In this document: piece by piece, positions 39,284 to 49,595 of the stretch
Layout of the letters: the number at the start of each line of letters is the position of its first letter
Position numbering within the stretch: position 1 is the first letter of the stretch
DNA from: Pediococcus cellicola
GTDB taxonomy: Bacteria > Bacillota > Bacilli > Lactobacillales > Lactobacillaceae
NCBI RefSeq assembly: GCF_001438655.1
Contig: NZ_JQBR01000004.1
Span: forward strand, 124,001-188,000
DNA length: 64,000 nucleotides
Direction of reading: 5' to 3'
Position numbers and translations under genes: made by a program
The notes under the pieces: generated by a model
Seen by the model: the letters and a program-made list of their open reading frames with translations, nothing else
Told to the model about the DNA's origin: nothing
Database searches by the model: none

Positions 39284-40399
39284 CTATTTTTCTGAATGCT
39301 GATCGGTAATTCCTCTAGTTGAATGCGCCGGTTTGGCGAAAATCATTCTTCCTGCATCCGTTTGAAGCGCACTGGTGACAACAACATCTAATTCTTGATT
39401 AATAAAGTACTTACCTTCTTCAACCACAACCATTGTGCCATCATCCAAGTAAGCAACTCCCTGTTGCCGTTCAGTTCCGTTTTTAACGACCATGACGTGC
39501 AACCCCTCACCAGGAATCACTCGAGGCTTCAAAGCATTCGCCAACGCGTTAATATTTAAGACTTGTACATTTTGAAATTGACTGACTTTATTCAAATTAA
39601 AATCATTCGTCACGATCACCGCGTCTTTATCTTTAGCAAGTTGAATCAGTTTACTGTCAACTTCTTCGATTTCGTCGTAATCGCCTTCGTACATTTCAAT
39701 CGGCACAATACGCTCATTTTGCAATTTATTTAAAATGTCTAGGCCACGACGGCCACGAACCCGTTTAATACTGTCGGATGAATCTGCGATATACTGCAAT
39801 TCATAAAGCACAAAATTAGGAACCAACAAGGTGCCCTCAATAAATCCCGTTTTGATCAAGTCGTAAATACGACCATCAATTAAAATATTGGTATCGAGAA
39901 TCTTATAGTGGTGAAAATTATCAGAAACTTTTCGATCCAACACATTTTTAGCACTTTCTGGTTCTTTACGTCTCGTAAAGAGCTTGCGCCACTCATCTGC
40001 TTGCGTCGTCCCAATTCGAAATCCTAAATAACCTAAAATGAGCATCAAAATAATCGGTACTACTGTATTTAAAAAGAAGATTTGTTGTCGATAAAATAAG
40101 GTCGAAATTAAGATTGCTAAAATCAAGCCTATCCCCGTCGACATACTTCCGTACAATAATTTAACTAGTGGAATTTTAGAAATTTGCTTTTCTAAGCGAC
40201 TTACTAATCGTTCCACATAACCGGCTAAGAACAATGAAATAATAAAGAAAATAATTGCACCGACTAAAAAATTTGTTACTGAGTTGCTTAGCCACCAATG
40301 ATTCCCCAACGATAGTAAAATCCAAAGCGGTGGCAAGAGAATGACACCAAGTGCCCCACCTGCCAACGCAAAGACTGCTTTAATGATTCTTCTTTTCAT
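39284..40399 (-). CDS. PIN/TRAM domain membrane protein (YacL family)
   Basis: The 371-residue protein has four N-terminal transmembrane segments, a PIN nuclease domain starting ILDTNILIDGRIYDL (acidic Asp at DTN, later VDSKL and VTNDFNL), and a C-terminal TRAM domain (GEGLHVMVVKNG, YLDDGTMVVVEEG). PIN domains cut RNA; the TRAM domain may bind it. It lies between radA and gltX, as in Bacillus. Its physiological role is not settled. Confidence 0.92.
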   Translation of the reverse strand: MKRRIIKAVFALAGGALGVILLPPLWILLSLGNHWWLSNSVTNFLVGAIIFFIISLFLAGYVERLVSRLEKQISKIPLVKLLYGSMSTGIGLILAILISTLFYRQQIFFLNTVVPIILMLILGYLGFRIGTTQADEWRKLFTRRKEPESAKNVLDRKVSDNFHHYKILDTNILIDGRIYDLIKTGFIEGTLLVPNFVLYELQYIADSSDSIKRVRGRRGLDILNKLQNERIVPIEMYEGDYDEIEEVDSKLIQLAKDKDAVIVTNDFNLNKVSQFQNVQVLNINALANALKPRVIPGEGLHVMVVKNGTERQQGVAYLDDGTMVVVEEGKYFINQELDVVVTSALQTDAGRMIFAKPAHSTRGITDQHSEK

Positions 40400-40433
40400 T
40401 AAACTTCCCTCCTCTCAACTTCGACACTTTAGA

Positions 40434-41804
40434 TTAATTGAAAACCTTCCGCAAAGCCTCGCTCAAAGTAGCTACGCCGACAACTTGAATCCCCTTTGGT
40501 GGTGTCCAGCCTTGCAAATTATTTTTAGGTAAATAAATCCGCTTAAAACCTAACTTTTGTGCTTCGGCTACCCGCTGTTCAATTCGGTTCACGCGGCGAA
40601 TCTCACCTGTCAAGCCAATTTCGCCCACAAATGCATCCATAGGATCCGTACCTTTATTACGGTAACTAGATGCGATACTCATGGCAATCGCTAAATCGAT
40701 CGCCGGTTCATCTAATTTCACGCCACCAGCTGCTTTTAAATAAGCATCTTGATTTTGCAGTAAGAAATTAGCTCGCTTTTCAAGGACTGCCATCAGTAAA
40801 GAAACGCGATTATGATCCAGCCCACTTGCAGTCCGTTTGGCATTTCCATATGTTGTGGGCGTAATTAAGGCCTGAACTTCAACCAAAATTGGTCGTGTGC
40901 CTTCCATAGAAACAACGATTGCTGAACCTGTCGCATCTTTTAAACGCTCCTCCAAGAAAATCTCCGAAGGATTAGCAACTTCATGCAGACCTGTTTCACG
41001 CATTTCAAAAATACCCAATTCATTAGTAGAACCAAACCGGTTTTTAACAGCTCGCAAAATTCGATAAGTATGATGCAAATCCCCTTCAAAATACAAAACA
41101 GTATCTACCATATGCTCCAGAATCTTTGGTCCCGCAATGGCACCGCCCTTTGTCACATGGCCCACTATAAAAATCGTAATATTGTTAGTTTTGCCGATTT
41201 GCATGAGTTCTGAGGTCACTTCTCTAACCTGAGCCACACTTCCGACTGCTGACTGAATATCAGGTTCTTGCATTGTTTGGATGGAATCAATGATCACATA
41301 CGTAGGTTTTAGTTCTTTAATAGCCGCTTTGATACTCGTCATATCTGTTTCTGGAAACAAATAAAAGTTTTCACTCGCAACATGCAATCGATCCGCTCGC
41401 ATCTTGATTTGAGCCGCACTTTCTTCACCCGAAACGTAAAGAACCCGATGCTTTGTTTCGCTTAACTGGCCAGAAATTTGCAGTAAAAGGGTCGATTTTC
41501 CAATTCCAGGATCCCCACCAATTAAAACCAGGGAACCCGAAACGATGCCACCACCTAAAACACGATTAAATTCCTCTAATCCCGTCTTCACACGTGGTGT
41601 TTCACTCATATCAACTTGACTTATTAATTGAGGTTTTGCATGTTGTCCTTCAAAACTGACACGCGCCTGATGGTTTTCTTTTTCACTTTCAACACGTTCT
41701 TCAACTAAAGTGTTCCACTGACCACAGCTGGGACACCGGCCCAAAAAGCGTGGGGATACATAGCCACAATTTTGGCACACAAACTGTGTTTTCGCCTTTG
41801 CCAT
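40434..41804 (-). CDS. radA: DNA repair protein RadA
   Basis: The 456-residue protein has an N-terminal zinc finger ([18 protein letters not shown]), RecA-like Walker [11 protein letters not shown], the RadA-specific [11 protein letters not shown] motif, and a Lon-like C-terminal domain ([14 protein letters not shown]). It is a helicase that promotes branch migration in recombination. AAGGAGG precedes the start. Confidence 0.97.
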   Translation of the reverse strand: MAKAKTQFVCQNCGYVSPRFLGRCPSCGQWNTLVEERVESEKENHQARVSFEGQHAKPQLISQVDMSETPRVKTGLEEFNRVLGGGIVSGSLVLIGGDPGIGKSTLLLQISGQLSETKHRVLYVSGEESAAQIKMRADRLHVASENFYLFPETDMTSIKAAIKELKPTYVIIDSIQTMQEPDIQSAVGSVAQVREVTSELMQIGKTNNITIFIVGHVTKGGAIAGPKILEHMVDTVLYFEGDLHHTYRILRAVKNRFGSTNELGIFEMRETGLHEVANPSEIFLEERLKDATGSAIVVSMEGTRPILVEVQALITPTTYGNAKRTASGLDHNRVSLLMAVLEKRANFLLQNQDAYLKAAGGVKLDEPAIDLAIAMSIASSYRNKGTDPMDAFVGEIGLTGEIRRVNRIEQRVAEAQKLGFKRIYLPKNNLQGWTPPKGIQVVGVATLSEALRKVFN

Positions 41805-41880
41805 TTGGTATAGTCCTCCTTAATTTTAGCATACTGTTCACACAACGCTTACAGATCTCATCACTTTTTTAAGACATCAT

Positions 41881-42417
41881 TTAGCGTCCTGAGGATCCAA
41901 ACCCACCTGTCCGTTTGATCGCGCGTTCATCTTCGCCATCAGCTTGTAGATAAGGCATAAAAATACCTTGACCAATTCGCTCACCTTTCTTTATGGTGAG
42001 ATCCTTCAATCCCATATTAATAAGTTGAACAAAAATTTCGCCTTCGTTCGCGTCATTATTATAATAATCTGCGTCAATGATTCCAACACCATTTGGCAGA
42101 ATTAAATTCCGTTTTAAGGGATTACTCGACCGGTTTGCCATCAACAAATATTCATCATCTTGCATATATGCCTTAATGCCAGTAGGAACTAAAAAGGGCT
42201 TTAAATCGCGACTACCATTAATAAGATCCGTTTCACTAACGGATTGATTATGATGCAGTTGCCAAAGCACCTTCAAAAAATTGGTTTTCCAAATTGAAGG
42301 TAATACAAAATCCTCAGCTGCTTCAAAATCGTAACCCGCAGCATGTTTTGTAGATCGATAAGGCAACGTTAAATCTTGATGCTTATATTTTGAAACAATT
42401 TCAAAGCCACGTTTCAT
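41881..42417 (-). CDS. dut: dUTP diphosphatase-like protein
   Basis: The 178-residue protein has trimeric dUTPase motifs HAAGYDFEAA, ANRSSNPLKRNLILPNGVG, IIDADYYNN and the C-terminal GFGSSGR. It hydrolyses dUTP to dUMP and keeps uracil out of DNA. The ATG at 42417 is favoured by GGAAAGGA upstream. An insertion of about 30 residues (VLWQLHHNQSVSETDL) between motifs 1 and 2 makes it longer than E. coli Dut. Confidence 0.9.
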   Translation of the reverse strand: MKRGFEIVSKYKHQDLTLPYRSTKHAAGYDFEAAEDFVLPSIWKTNFLKVLWQLHHNQSVSETDLINGSRDLKPFLVPTGIKAYMQDDEYLLMANRSSNPLKRNLILPNGVGIIDADYYNNDANEGEIFVQLINMGLKDLTIKKGERIGQGIFMPYLQADGEDERAIKRTGGFGSSGR

Positions 42418-42613
42418 AAGTTCAAATCCTTTCCTACTCCCTATCATGTAAATACGTCTAAAAAGGTTAATCTTGTTATATTATCCGTTTATAAGCGCAC
42501 TTTGTAAACCAATTCAGCTAGGTAAATAGATAAACTTAAGAATCTAATTGACTTTCCAAAAAACAGAGGCGACAATTGAAGACAGAAAACCAATTATACA
42601 AGGAAGTGAAGAG

Positions 42614-42937
42614 ATGAAATTTAGCAATGATGGTCATCAAATCAGCTTTGACTATCAAGATAATTTAGGTGGTCGCTTAACCTATTTTCCAATTCGAAAT
42701 GAGAAGACTTTGGTGATTGAACACCTATTTGTGAATCCTGACTTGAGAGGACAAGGCTTTGCCCAGCAATTAATGTTAGCCGCAATTCGATTCGCCAAAA
42801 AACAAGGTCAACTCATTTATCCTCTGTGCCCCTACGCACAAGCATTCTTAAAGCAGCATCCCGAATACCATAATTTAGTTGATCTGCAGACCAATGATAT
42901 TCAAACAGAAATGGAGAAAAATAATGGATCAAAATGA
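42614..42937 (+). CDS. Small GNAT-like N-acetyltransferase (COG2388 type)
   Basis: The 107-residue protein has [20 protein letters not shown], the acetyl-CoA pyrophosphate loop in its minimal YjdJ-like form, followed by [17 protein letters not shown], the usual end of this subfamily. The substrate is unknown. The ATG at 42614 is preceded by AGGAAGTGAAGAG. It overlaps rpiA by 14 bp, so the two are coupled. Confidence 0.88.
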   Translation: MKFSNDGHQISFDYQDNLGGRLTYFPIRNEKTLVIEHLFVNPDLRGQGFAQQLMLAAIRFAKKQGQLIYPLCPYAQAFLKQHPEYHNLVDLQTNDIQTEMEKNNGSK

Positions 42938-43610
42938 ATTAAAAAAATTAGTCGGTCGTAAAGCTGTCACCTTTATTCAAGATAATACTGTTGTCGGACT
43001 TGGTACCGGTTCCACTGTCAAGTTCATGGTAGATGCGTTAGGTGAACGTGTCAAAAACGAACATCTGCATATCGTAGGTGTTCCGACTTCCAATCGAACC
43101 GCAGAACAAGCCAAAGCACTTGGCATTGAAGTCAAATCTGTTGATGAAGTAGACCACATCGATTTGACAATTGATGGTGCTGATGAAATCAGTGCAGACT
43201 ACCAAGGTATCAAGGGTGGGGGTGCCGCTCATCTATTCGAAAAGATTGTAGCGACCAATTCAGACAAAGTCATGTGGATTGTAGACGAATCCAAAATGGT
43301 AAAAACATTAGGCAAATTTCCACTACCCTTGGAAGTCATTCCTTATGGGAGTCAACAAGTTTTAAAAAAACTTGCAGCTAAAGGTTTACATCCAGAATTC
43401 CGCTTAGATGAGAACGGCAACCACGTGTTGACTGATTCAAAAAACTATGTCATTGACCTTCATTTAGGACAAATTGAGCATCCTCACAAATTAGCCGATT
43501 ATTTAATTAAACAAGTAGGTATCGTTGAACAGGGTCTCTTTTTAGATATGGTCAACACAATCATCGTCGGCCGTCAAAATGGACCGGAAGTCATTCAAGC
43601 TCGTCCCTAA
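42924..43610 (+). CDS. rpiA: Ribose-5-phosphate isomerase A
   Basis: The 228-residue protein has the motifs [26 protein letters not shown] and [14 protein letters not shown], which include the catalytic acidic residues and the phosphate loop. It interconverts ribose-5-phosphate and ribulose-5-phosphate. GGAGAAAA precedes the start. Confidence 0.97.
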   Translation: MDQNELKKLVGRKAVTFIQDNTVVGLGTGSTVKFMVDALGERVKNEHLHIVGVPTSNRTAEQAKALGIEVKSVDEVDHIDLTIDGADEISADYQGIKGGGAAHLFEKIVATNSDKVMWIVDESKMVKTLGKFPLPLEVIPYGSQQVLKKLAAKGLHPEFRLDENGNHVLTDSKNYVIDLHLGQIEHPHKLADYLIKQVGIVEQGLFLDMVNTIIVGRQNGPEVIQARP

Positions 43611-43695
43611 ACCTTTTTTAATCAATATTTAAGCATTTACTAATTATTCGTTTTCGACTACAATGTTTATATAACTTAGGTGAGGAGTGAATAAA

Positions 43696-45039
43696 TTGAG
43701 TAATAGTATTTCTAAAGAACAAATTGACCGTTACGCAAAACATTATAACGATCAAAACAAATCAAAAGTCCTTGAACGCGCGGTTACTAAAAATGGTATT
43801 TTAGCTGCTAGCGAAGGCCTTCGTGGTGGTGCTGATTACAGTCCCGTCTTTTCTATTGATTTAAAGACTGGCGCCGTTGCCAACCAAAAACAAAGTGGTC
43901 GTTGTTGGATGTTTGCCGCATTGAACACGATGCGTCATCATCTTTCTGATGAATTTAAGCTAAAGGATTTTGAACTTTCTCAAAACTATACCTTTTTCTG
44001 GGATAAATTTGAAAAAGCCAACTGGTTTTATGAAAATATCATTACAACTGCGGACAAACCAACCTCTGACCGCAAAGTTTCATGGTTATTAAATGAACCT
44101 CAAGGTGATGGTGGCCAATGGGATATGCTTTGTGCCATTATTGATAAGTATGGTATCGTACCGGAATCTGTTTATCCAGAAACTTATAACAGTAACAAGT
44201 CCAACGAATTCAACACTTTATTTAACGAAAAGTTACGTAAAGATGCCGTTGAATTACGTGAACTTGTGAATGCAAAGACTTCTGAGGAACAAATCCAATC
44301 ACGTAAAGAAAAAATGTTGGAAGAAGTTTACCGAATGGCTTCATACAGCTTCGGTGAGCCACCAACAACTTTTGATTGGGAATATCGTGATGATGATCAG
44401 AATTACCATCGTGAAGCTGGATTAACTCCTAAATCTTTCTACGAAAAGTTTGTTGGTTGGGATCTTGAAAACTATGTCTCAATCATCAATGCTCCTACAG
44501 ATGACAAACCATTTAACCACACTTACACTATTGAAATGTTAGGTAACGTTGTGGGCGGTCGTCAGGTTAAACATTTAAACTTGAATATGCATGACTTTAA
44601 ACAAGCTGCTATCAACCAACTCAAAGCTGGACACAGTGTTTGGTTTGGTTGTGATGTTGGCCAACACTCAGAGCCAAGAAAACGTGGCTTGTTAGATCTC
44701 GGCGTTTACGATGAAGAATCTCTTTTCGATATTGACCTTTCGATGTCAAAAGCTGAACGTTTAGATTACAGTGAAAGTTTAATGACTCATGCCATGGTCA
44801 TCACTGGTGTAGACCTTGTTGACGGCGAACCTAAGAAATGGAAAGTTGAAAACAGTTGGGGCGAAAAAGTCGGCACAAAAGGTTACATGGTCATGACAGA
44901 TGAATGGATGAGCGAATACTGCTACCAAGTTGTTGTGGACAAGCAATTTTTGACCGAAGACCAACGTAAAGCACAAGCCGAAGAACCAACAAAATTATTA
45001 CCATGGGATCCAATGGGTGCCTTGGCATATAAAGACTAA
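43696..45039 (+). CDS. pepC: Aminopeptidase C (bleomycin hydrolase family)
   Basis: The 447-residue papain-like peptidase has the catalytic GRCWMFAALN (Cys), LMTHAMVITGV (His) and KVENSWGEK (Asn). It removes N-terminal residues from peptides in the cytoplasm, typical of lactic acid bacteria. I start it at a TTG at 43696, with GAGGAG eight bases upstream; a GTG at 43687 overlaps that site. Confidence 0.96.
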   Translation: MSNSISKEQIDRYAKHYNDQNKSKVLERAVTKNGILAASEGLRGGADYSPVFSIDLKTGAVANQKQSGRCWMFAALNTMRHHLSDEFKLKDFELSQNYTFFWDKFEKANWFYENIITTADKPTSDRKVSWLLNEPQGDGGQWDMLCAIIDKYGIVPESVYPETYNSNKSNEFNTLFNEKLRKDAVELRELVNAKTSEEQIQSRKEKMLEEVYRMASYSFGEPPTTFDWEYRDDDQNYHREAGLTPKSFYEKFVGWDLENYVSIINAPTDDKPFNHTYTIEMLGNVVGGRQVKHLNLNMHDFKQAAINQLKAGHSVWFGCDVGQHSEPRKRGLLDLGVYDEESLFDIDLSMSKAERLDYSESLMTHAMVITGVDLVDGEPKKWKVENSWGEKVGTKGYMVMTDEWMSEYCYQVVVDKQFLTEDQRKAQAEEPTKLLPWDPMGALAYKD

Positions 45040-45053
45040 TTATTCAAAACGCA

Positions 45054-45090
45054 ACAGGGTCTCATCCAAATCGGATGAGACCCTGTTTTT
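45054..45090 (+). terminator. Terminator of pepC
   Basis: A perfect 14-bp stem (45054-45067 with 45073-45086) with a 5-nt loop is followed by TTTT. Confidence 0.9.
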
Positions 45091-45220
45091 GCTTTGGATG
45101 CCTATTAAAATTACTGTAATTCAAAATAAGACTCAACTGAGCCTTTATACTTTATGCCTTGATAGGCATGGAATTACCCAATTTGTTTACCTTTTTATGC
45201 TAAAAACATTTCCAAACAAA

Positions 45221-45247
45221 AAAGCCAGCCATTTTACTGGCCAGCTT
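45221..45247 (-). terminator. Terminator of the small minus-strand unit
   Basis: AGCTGGCCA and TGGCTGGCT arms (two mismatches) are followed by TTTTTTG on the minus strand. Confidence 0.55.
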
Positions 45248-45260
45248 TCTCTTAGAGGTA

Positions 45261-45320
45261 TCAGAACTTGTCTCCATTAAGGGGCAAGGCTGATACTTTA
45301 AGATTACCATTGGTACTCAA
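45261..45320 (-). CDS. Possible 19-residue peptide in the small unit
   Basis: A TTG at 45320 lies about eight bases after GGGGGTG and opens a frame reading MSTNGNLKVSALPLNGDKF before TGA. A seven-codon frame (MLFEYQW) starting from an overlapping ATG is the alternative. Neither has a transmembrane segment, unlike known type I toxins, so the gene may be decayed or the RNA may be non-coding. Confidence 0.2.
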   Translation of the reverse strand: MSTNGNLKVSALPLNGDKF

Positions 45321-45352
45321 AAAGCATCACCCCCTTTCGTTTTAATAATTGC

Positions 45353-45381
45353 ATCTTAGTTCAAAACTGTATGAAATGCAA
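45353..45381 (-). promoter_or_regulatory. Promoter of the small minus-strand unit
   Basis: TTGCAT (45376-45381) and TAAGAT (45353-45358) are spaced exactly 17 bp apart on the minus strand. Confidence 0.5.
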
Positions 45382-45466
45382 CTAATAAAGCCTAGTTCGT
45401 TCACCATCACTTAAAAATCAAGCCACCGGTCCTGTTTTAACATCAAAACAAGGAACGCGGTGAACG

Positions 45467-46138
45467 TTACACCAAAACCTCTTTACTAATAATATTTAAT
45501 TGTTCATCAAACTGGTAAACAATTGGCTCTCCATTGGCGACTTCCACACCATCAATGCCTTCATCACTAATCTGTTCTAGATATTTGATTAATGCACGCA
45601 AAGTACTTCCGTGTGCGACAATCAACTGGTTTTTACCTGCTAGCAATTGGGGGGCAATGTGATCTGTCCAATAAGGAAGTAAACGATGATAAGCCATTTC
45701 TAAGCTCTCGCCGCGTGGCTCAATATCCCCTAATTCCATGTATCGCCTGTCTGATTCTGTTTCTTTCAATAAAGGTGGCACAGCTTTAAAGCTACGTCGC
45801 CATAGGGCTACCTGATGTGTCCCGTATGTTTTTCTGGTTTCATCCTTGTTTTGCCCACGTAAAGCCCCGTAATGGCGTTCATTCAGCCGCCAAGCTTTAT
45901 GAACTGGCAACCAATTTTGGTGAATTTGGTCCATCACAATATTAGCCGTTACAATCGCTCGTTTGAGTAATGAAGTATGCACAGCACTAAATTGAATCTG
46001 TGTCTGCAAAATCAGTTTACCAGCCTGCTGAGCTTCTTTTTTCCCCTGCTCCGTTAGTGGGACGTCACTCCATCCCGTATACACATTGTCGCGATTGGCA
46101 ACACTTTGTCCGTGTCGTAACAAAACTAAGTACGTCAT
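45467..46138 (-). CDS. gpmA: 2,3-bisphosphoglycerate-dependent phosphoglycerate mutase
   Basis: The 223-residue protein has the phosphohistidine motif [31 protein letters not shown] and [16 protein letters not shown], the two His and the Arg/Glu of dPGM. It interconverts 3- and 2-phosphoglycerate in glycolysis. It lacks some usual residues around the first His (QSVAN instead of ES.WN), so it may be a paralogue rather than the main glycolytic enzyme. It lies 2 bp after the EamA transporter gene. Confidence 0.88.
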   Translation of the reverse strand: MTYLVLLRHGQSVANRDNVYTGWSDVPLTEQGKKEAQQAGKLILQTQIQFSAVHTSLLKRAIVTANIVMDQIHQNWLPVHKAWRLNERHYGALRGQNKDETRKTYGTHQVALWRRSFKAVPPLLKETESDRRYMELGDIEPRGESLEMAYHRLLPYWTDHIAPQLLAGKNQLIVAHGSTLRALIKYLEQISDEGIDGVEVANGEPIVYQFDEQLNIISKEVLV

Positions 46139-46140
46139 TT

Positions 46141-47184
46141 TTAGTCCTCATCTTCAATATTTGAATTAAGATCCTTAACTTTATCAAGTATCTTCGAAGC
46201 TTCAAGATCTGTTTGTTTTTCAGGATAAACAGGTTGTCCCATTTCTGAACGAATAGATTTTGAACGATTCCCAATAAAGGTAATCACTGATCCCAATAAG
46301 ATAATAACAATTCCCACAATCGTTGGTAAGTTAATTTGCTCGCTTAAAATAAATGCTGCTAAAATCGGTGCTAAAGCCGGTTTTATGAAGAAGACCAATG
46401 AAGCAGTTGAAACATCGGAAGTTTCCATAGCCAAAAAGTAGAAAGCAAACCCACCACCAGTCACACACACACCAATAAAGAATAGTAACGGTGCATATTG
46501 CCAACTTATATTTTGAATAATCGGAATGTTAGCGAACGGTTTTAGGTAACCCACTTGTTTCATAGACTGGCTAATCAAAGGAATATGTGTCACTAACACA
46601 ATGGCAAGTAACTCTACAGTTCCGGTCAAAAAAGTAAAACAAGTCATTACAATACCATTTAAATCCCGTTTCTGTGAACCATAACGAGAAATAATGCTAT
46701 ACAAACCAAACGTTAATGCTGAAGTAACTGCCAACGTTAATCCTACGACATTTGTTAAATGAGCAGGATTGACAATAATCAAAAGACCAATTACTGAGAC
46801 TACTACCGAAATTAAATTAGCACGTCCTAAACGTTCGTGCAAAATTAAGTAAGAAAAAATCAAGGCAAAAACGGGATTGCAACTAAACAACACCGCAACT
46901 GTCGCTGCTGGTGAATAGACAATTGCAAGTTGGTACAGGGTCATACTAATGATGACACAAACAAATCCCGTAATGGTAAATAATCCTAAATCTTTCCAGT
47001 TGAGTTGTCGTTTTTGCTTTTTTAATGCCGATAAGGCAATGGGCAGTAAAACAATTCCCCCGACAGCAAAACGAATGAGATTTAACTGAATGGGGTCGAA
47101 TGCACCTCCAGCTAGTTTAAGGGCAATTTCCATTAAACTAAACATTAAAGTAGAAAAACTAATATAAGCGACTGTTTTTTTCAA
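46141..47184 (-). CDS. EamA/DMT family transporter
   Basis: The protein has ten predicted transmembrane segments in two EamA repeats (for example [17 protein letters not shown] near the start and [17 protein letters not shown] near the end) and a charged C-terminal tail. It is an inner-membrane metabolite or drug exporter with unknown substrate. I prefer a TTG at 47184 (347 residues), 12 bases after GGAG; another in-frame TTG at 47202 lacks a ribosome site. It is co-transcribed with gpmA. Confidence 0.82.
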   Translation of the reverse strand: MKKTVAYISFSTLMFSLMEIALKLAGGAFDPIQLNLIRFAVGGIVLLPIALSALKKQKRQLNWKDLGLFTITGFVCVIISMTLYQLAIVYSPAATVAVLFSCNPVFALIFSYLILHERLGRANLISVVVSVIGLLIIVNPAHLTNVVGLTLAVTSALTFGLYSIISRYGSQKRDLNGIVMTCFTFLTGTVELLAIVLVTHIPLISQSMKQVGYLKPFANIPIIQNISWQYAPLLFFIGVCVTGGGFAFYFLAMETSDVSTASLVFFIKPALAPILAAFILSEQINLPTIVGIVIILLGSVITFIGNRSKSIRSEMGQPVYPEKQTDLEASKILDKVKDLNSNIEDED

Positions 47185-47237
47185 TTTCTTTATTATCTCC
47201 AAATCTTATAACTAAGTTCTTACCAACAAATAATTCT

Positions 47238-48146
47238 TTAAGTTATGAATCCTGATTTCACAAACATCATCAACAACGGAATTACGGCTAGACTTAATAA
47301 AGTCGTTTCCGTCACCATAATTGCTGCATACTGCTCATCAGCATGATACAATTTGGCAACCACCGGTGCATTTGTCATGACCGGCATGGCAGACTGTAAA
47401 ATAAATACCTGCTTCATTAAGATCGGCACGGGCATTGGAAGCACTAATAGTGTCATCAACAGCGGAGCAAAAATAAATCGACCTGACAACACACCTAAGC
47501 TATCACGATTTAACGATACGTTTTGAATGCCAGCACGTTGAATCGCAATCCCGATGAAAAACATCGAAAGTGGAATCGTTAATCCACCGATATACGAACA
47601 ATCTGTCAAAATAAACTGCGGCAGTTGAATATGAAAAAGAACCAATAAAACCCCCACAATAAATCCCAGTAGTGGCGGCGAAAAGATCTTTTCTAAAGTT
47701 GTTTTCAGGCTAAATGCTTGTTTATGTGTCCCATCGCGTTGAATAAGCCAAACACCTAGTGTCCAAAAAATGGTCGTGTTGGCCATATAATAAACTAAAA
47801 CATAGGGCAAACTTTGGTTTCCAAACAATGCCATGTTGACTGGCAAACCAATAAAAACGGTATTGGAGTTTAAAAACATAGACTCAAATAGCCCGCGATG
47901 TTCCTCTTTAATTTGCATGACACGTATCAACACAGCCGCCAATGCAAATAAAATTAACATCGACAAAACTGGAAAACGTAAATCTGGTAGTGTACTTAAA
48001 AGTCTTTTTGCAGTAAAATCATGAGTAATCGTACTAATCATATAAGCTGGCAGTGCTATTTGGGTAACTAATTTAGCTATTAAACGTGAGGATTGCTCAT
48101 CAAACCATTTACGCCATGACAGCATATAGCCAATGGCAATCATCAC
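47238..48146 (-). CDS. AEC family transporter (auxin efflux carrier/malate permease type)
   Basis: The protein has about ten membrane segments and the family's IALPAYMISTI and NSNTVFIGLPVNMALFG motifs. It likely exports or imports an organic anion such as malate. The first canonical start is GTG 48146 (302 residues), but this cuts off part of the first membrane helix. In-frame homologous-looking sequence extends to 48191 (ITIFLHSIQGVIIII), where AGGGAAG sits seven bases before an ATC codon. A non-canonical AUC start, or a mutated one, is therefore likely. Confidence 0.82.
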   Translation of the reverse strand: MMIAIGYMLSWRKWFDEQSSRLIAKLVTQIALPAYMISTITHDFTAKRLLSTLPDLRFPVLSMLILFALAAVLIRVMQIKEEHRGLFESMFLNSNTVFIGLPVNMALFGNQSLPYVLVYYMANTTIFWTLGVWLIQRDGTHKQAFSLKTTLEKIFSPPLLGFIVGVLLVLFHIQLPQFILTDCSYIGGLTIPLSMFFIGIAIQRAGIQNVSLNRDSLGVLSGRFIFAPLLMTLLVLPMPVPILMKQVFILQSAMPVMTNAPVVAKLYHADEQYAAIMVTETTLLSLAVIPLLMMFVKSGFIT

Positions 48147-48350
48147 AATGATAATAATGACCCCTTGAATACTATGTAAGAAAATTGTGATTTTATCGCT
48201 TCCCTAATTGGTGTATGATAAGTGCAACAATGATTAGTATAGCATATTTTCATAGTCCATTTTCATGATTTGGCCTATGAAATCTGATGTAAGCATAGGG
48301 AAAACGTTTTAATTTTTAAAAAACTATTAACCGAAAAGAGGTCTCTGTTA

Positions 48351-49484
48351 GTGAGCGAAAAACACATGAAAGCGCCCAAGCTCTCGCGCAAAAAGATTTG
48401 GATAATTGCAGGAATCGTGGCTTTAATTTTAGTGATTGCTGGCGGCATTAAAGCCTACACCATGTATACAGGTGCCCAACACGTGGCTAAACAAACCTAC
48501 CAAAAAGCCAAAACACCAACTGCACGTAACGTTTCAAAAGTGATTAAAAATAAAAAGCCCCTGAATGTTTTAATTTTGGGAACGGACACGGGAGCCTTAG
48601 GACGCAAAACCAAAGGCCTGAGCGATACAATGATCGTAGCTTCATTAAATGCACAAAAAGAAACTACCTATATGACAAGTATTCCAAGAGATACTCAAGT
48701 CACCATTAATAATACTTCGCAAAAAATAAATGCGGCTTATACGATCGGCGGCGCATCACAGTCCATTAAAACTGTCCAAAACCTGCTAGATGTTCCCATT
48801 GATTTTTATATTGTGATGAACATGGGAGGGCTTAAAGAACTAGTGAATTCTGTCGGTGGCGTTGACGTTACACCACCCCTAACCTTTAAATATGGTTCTG
48901 CCAATGTGAAAAAGGGTGTTAAAACGCATCTAACTGGAAAACAAGCGCTGTCTTATTCGCGAATGCGCTATGACGATCCTAACGGCGACTATGGTCGTCA
49001 AAAGCGACAGCGACAAGTCATTTTAGCCGTTGTACGTAAGGCCCTCTCAATTAGTTCTGTGACGCGTTTCCAAACCATTCTAAACTCTGTTCAGAAAAAT
49101 ATGAAAACCAACCTTACATTTAATGATATGCTGGCATTACGTTTTAGCTATAAAAATGCTTCTCACCACATCAAATCGACCACATTAGAAGGTGATGGCG
49201 AAATGATTGATGGCCTTTCTTATCAGGTTGCTTCCATGACGGAAAGGCGCCGCGTGTCTAATAAAATTCGCCAAGAGTTGGGACTATCCAAAACAACCAA
49301 GTTAAAAAATGGGACTTCAACTAGTTCTTCAACGGCAAGTTCCTCAACAAATACGTCTGACCAAAGTACGCAAACCACAACAGACACGACAACAACTTCT
49401 GATTCATCAAGTTATGGATACAGTACAACAACGGATACCACCAATCAATACAATAACTCTGGTACACCGCCTGCAACACCTTAA
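48351..49484 (+). CDS. LytR-CpsA-Psr (LCP) family glycopolymer transferase
   Basis: The 377-residue protein has a short cytoplasmic N-terminus, one transmembrane helix (IWIIAGIVALILVIAGGI) and the LCP domain with ILGTDTGA, KGLSDTMIVASLN, SIPRDTQV and the Arg pair SYSRMRYDDPNGDYGR. It attaches wall teichoic acids or capsule to peptidoglycan. The last 70 residues are a low-complexity Ser/Thr tail. It starts at GTG 48351. It is followed by a strong terminator at 49490-49536. Confidence 0.94.
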   Translation: MSEKHMKAPKLSRKKIWIIAGIVALILVIAGGIKAYTMYTGAQHVAKQTYQKAKTPTARNVSKVIKNKKPLNVLILGTDTGALGRKTKGLSDTMIVASLNAQKETTYMTSIPRDTQVTINNTSQKINAAYTIGGASQSIKTVQNLLDVPIDFYIVMNMGGLKELVNSVGGVDVTPPLTFKYGSANVKKGVKTHLTGKQALSYSRMRYDDPNGDYGRQKRQRQVILAVVRKALSISSVTRFQTILNSVQKNMKTNLTFNDMLALRFSYKNASHHIKSTTLEGDGEMIDGLSYQVASMTERRRVSNKIRQELGLSKTTKLKNGTSTSSSTASSSTNTSDQSTQTTTDTTTTSDSSSYGYSTTTDTTNQYNNSGTPPATP

Positions 49485-49489
49485 AATTC

Positions 49490-49536
49490 AAAATAGGAGC
49501 CTGGAAATTGATATCTTTTCCAAGGCTCCTATTTTT
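49490..49536. terminator. Bidirectional terminator between the LCP gene and accA
   Basis: A long stem (49490-49507 with 49516-49534, one internal mismatch) is flanked by A- and T-rich tails. Confidence 0.85.
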
Positions 49537-49595
49537 ATGTGTTACTTTCCGTCTAACCCGCCAATTAACTCTATTTTGGCATAATCAATATTGTG

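Larger units (their letters stand above)
45221..45350 (-). ncRNA. Candidate small transcript, possibly a type I toxin-antitoxin remnant
   Basis: This is the content of the gene-poor 45.09-45.47 kb interval. A promoter at 45353-45381 is followed by a strong AAAGGGGGTG ribosome site near 45330 and a long hairpin (GTATCAG/CTGATAC, 45258-45264 with 45290-45296, extended by CTTG/CAAG). CTCTAAGAGAAAGC and a terminator close the unit. The build resembles holin-like/Fst-type toxin loci of lactobacilli, but the peptide is short and not hydrophobic. Confidence 0.4.
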
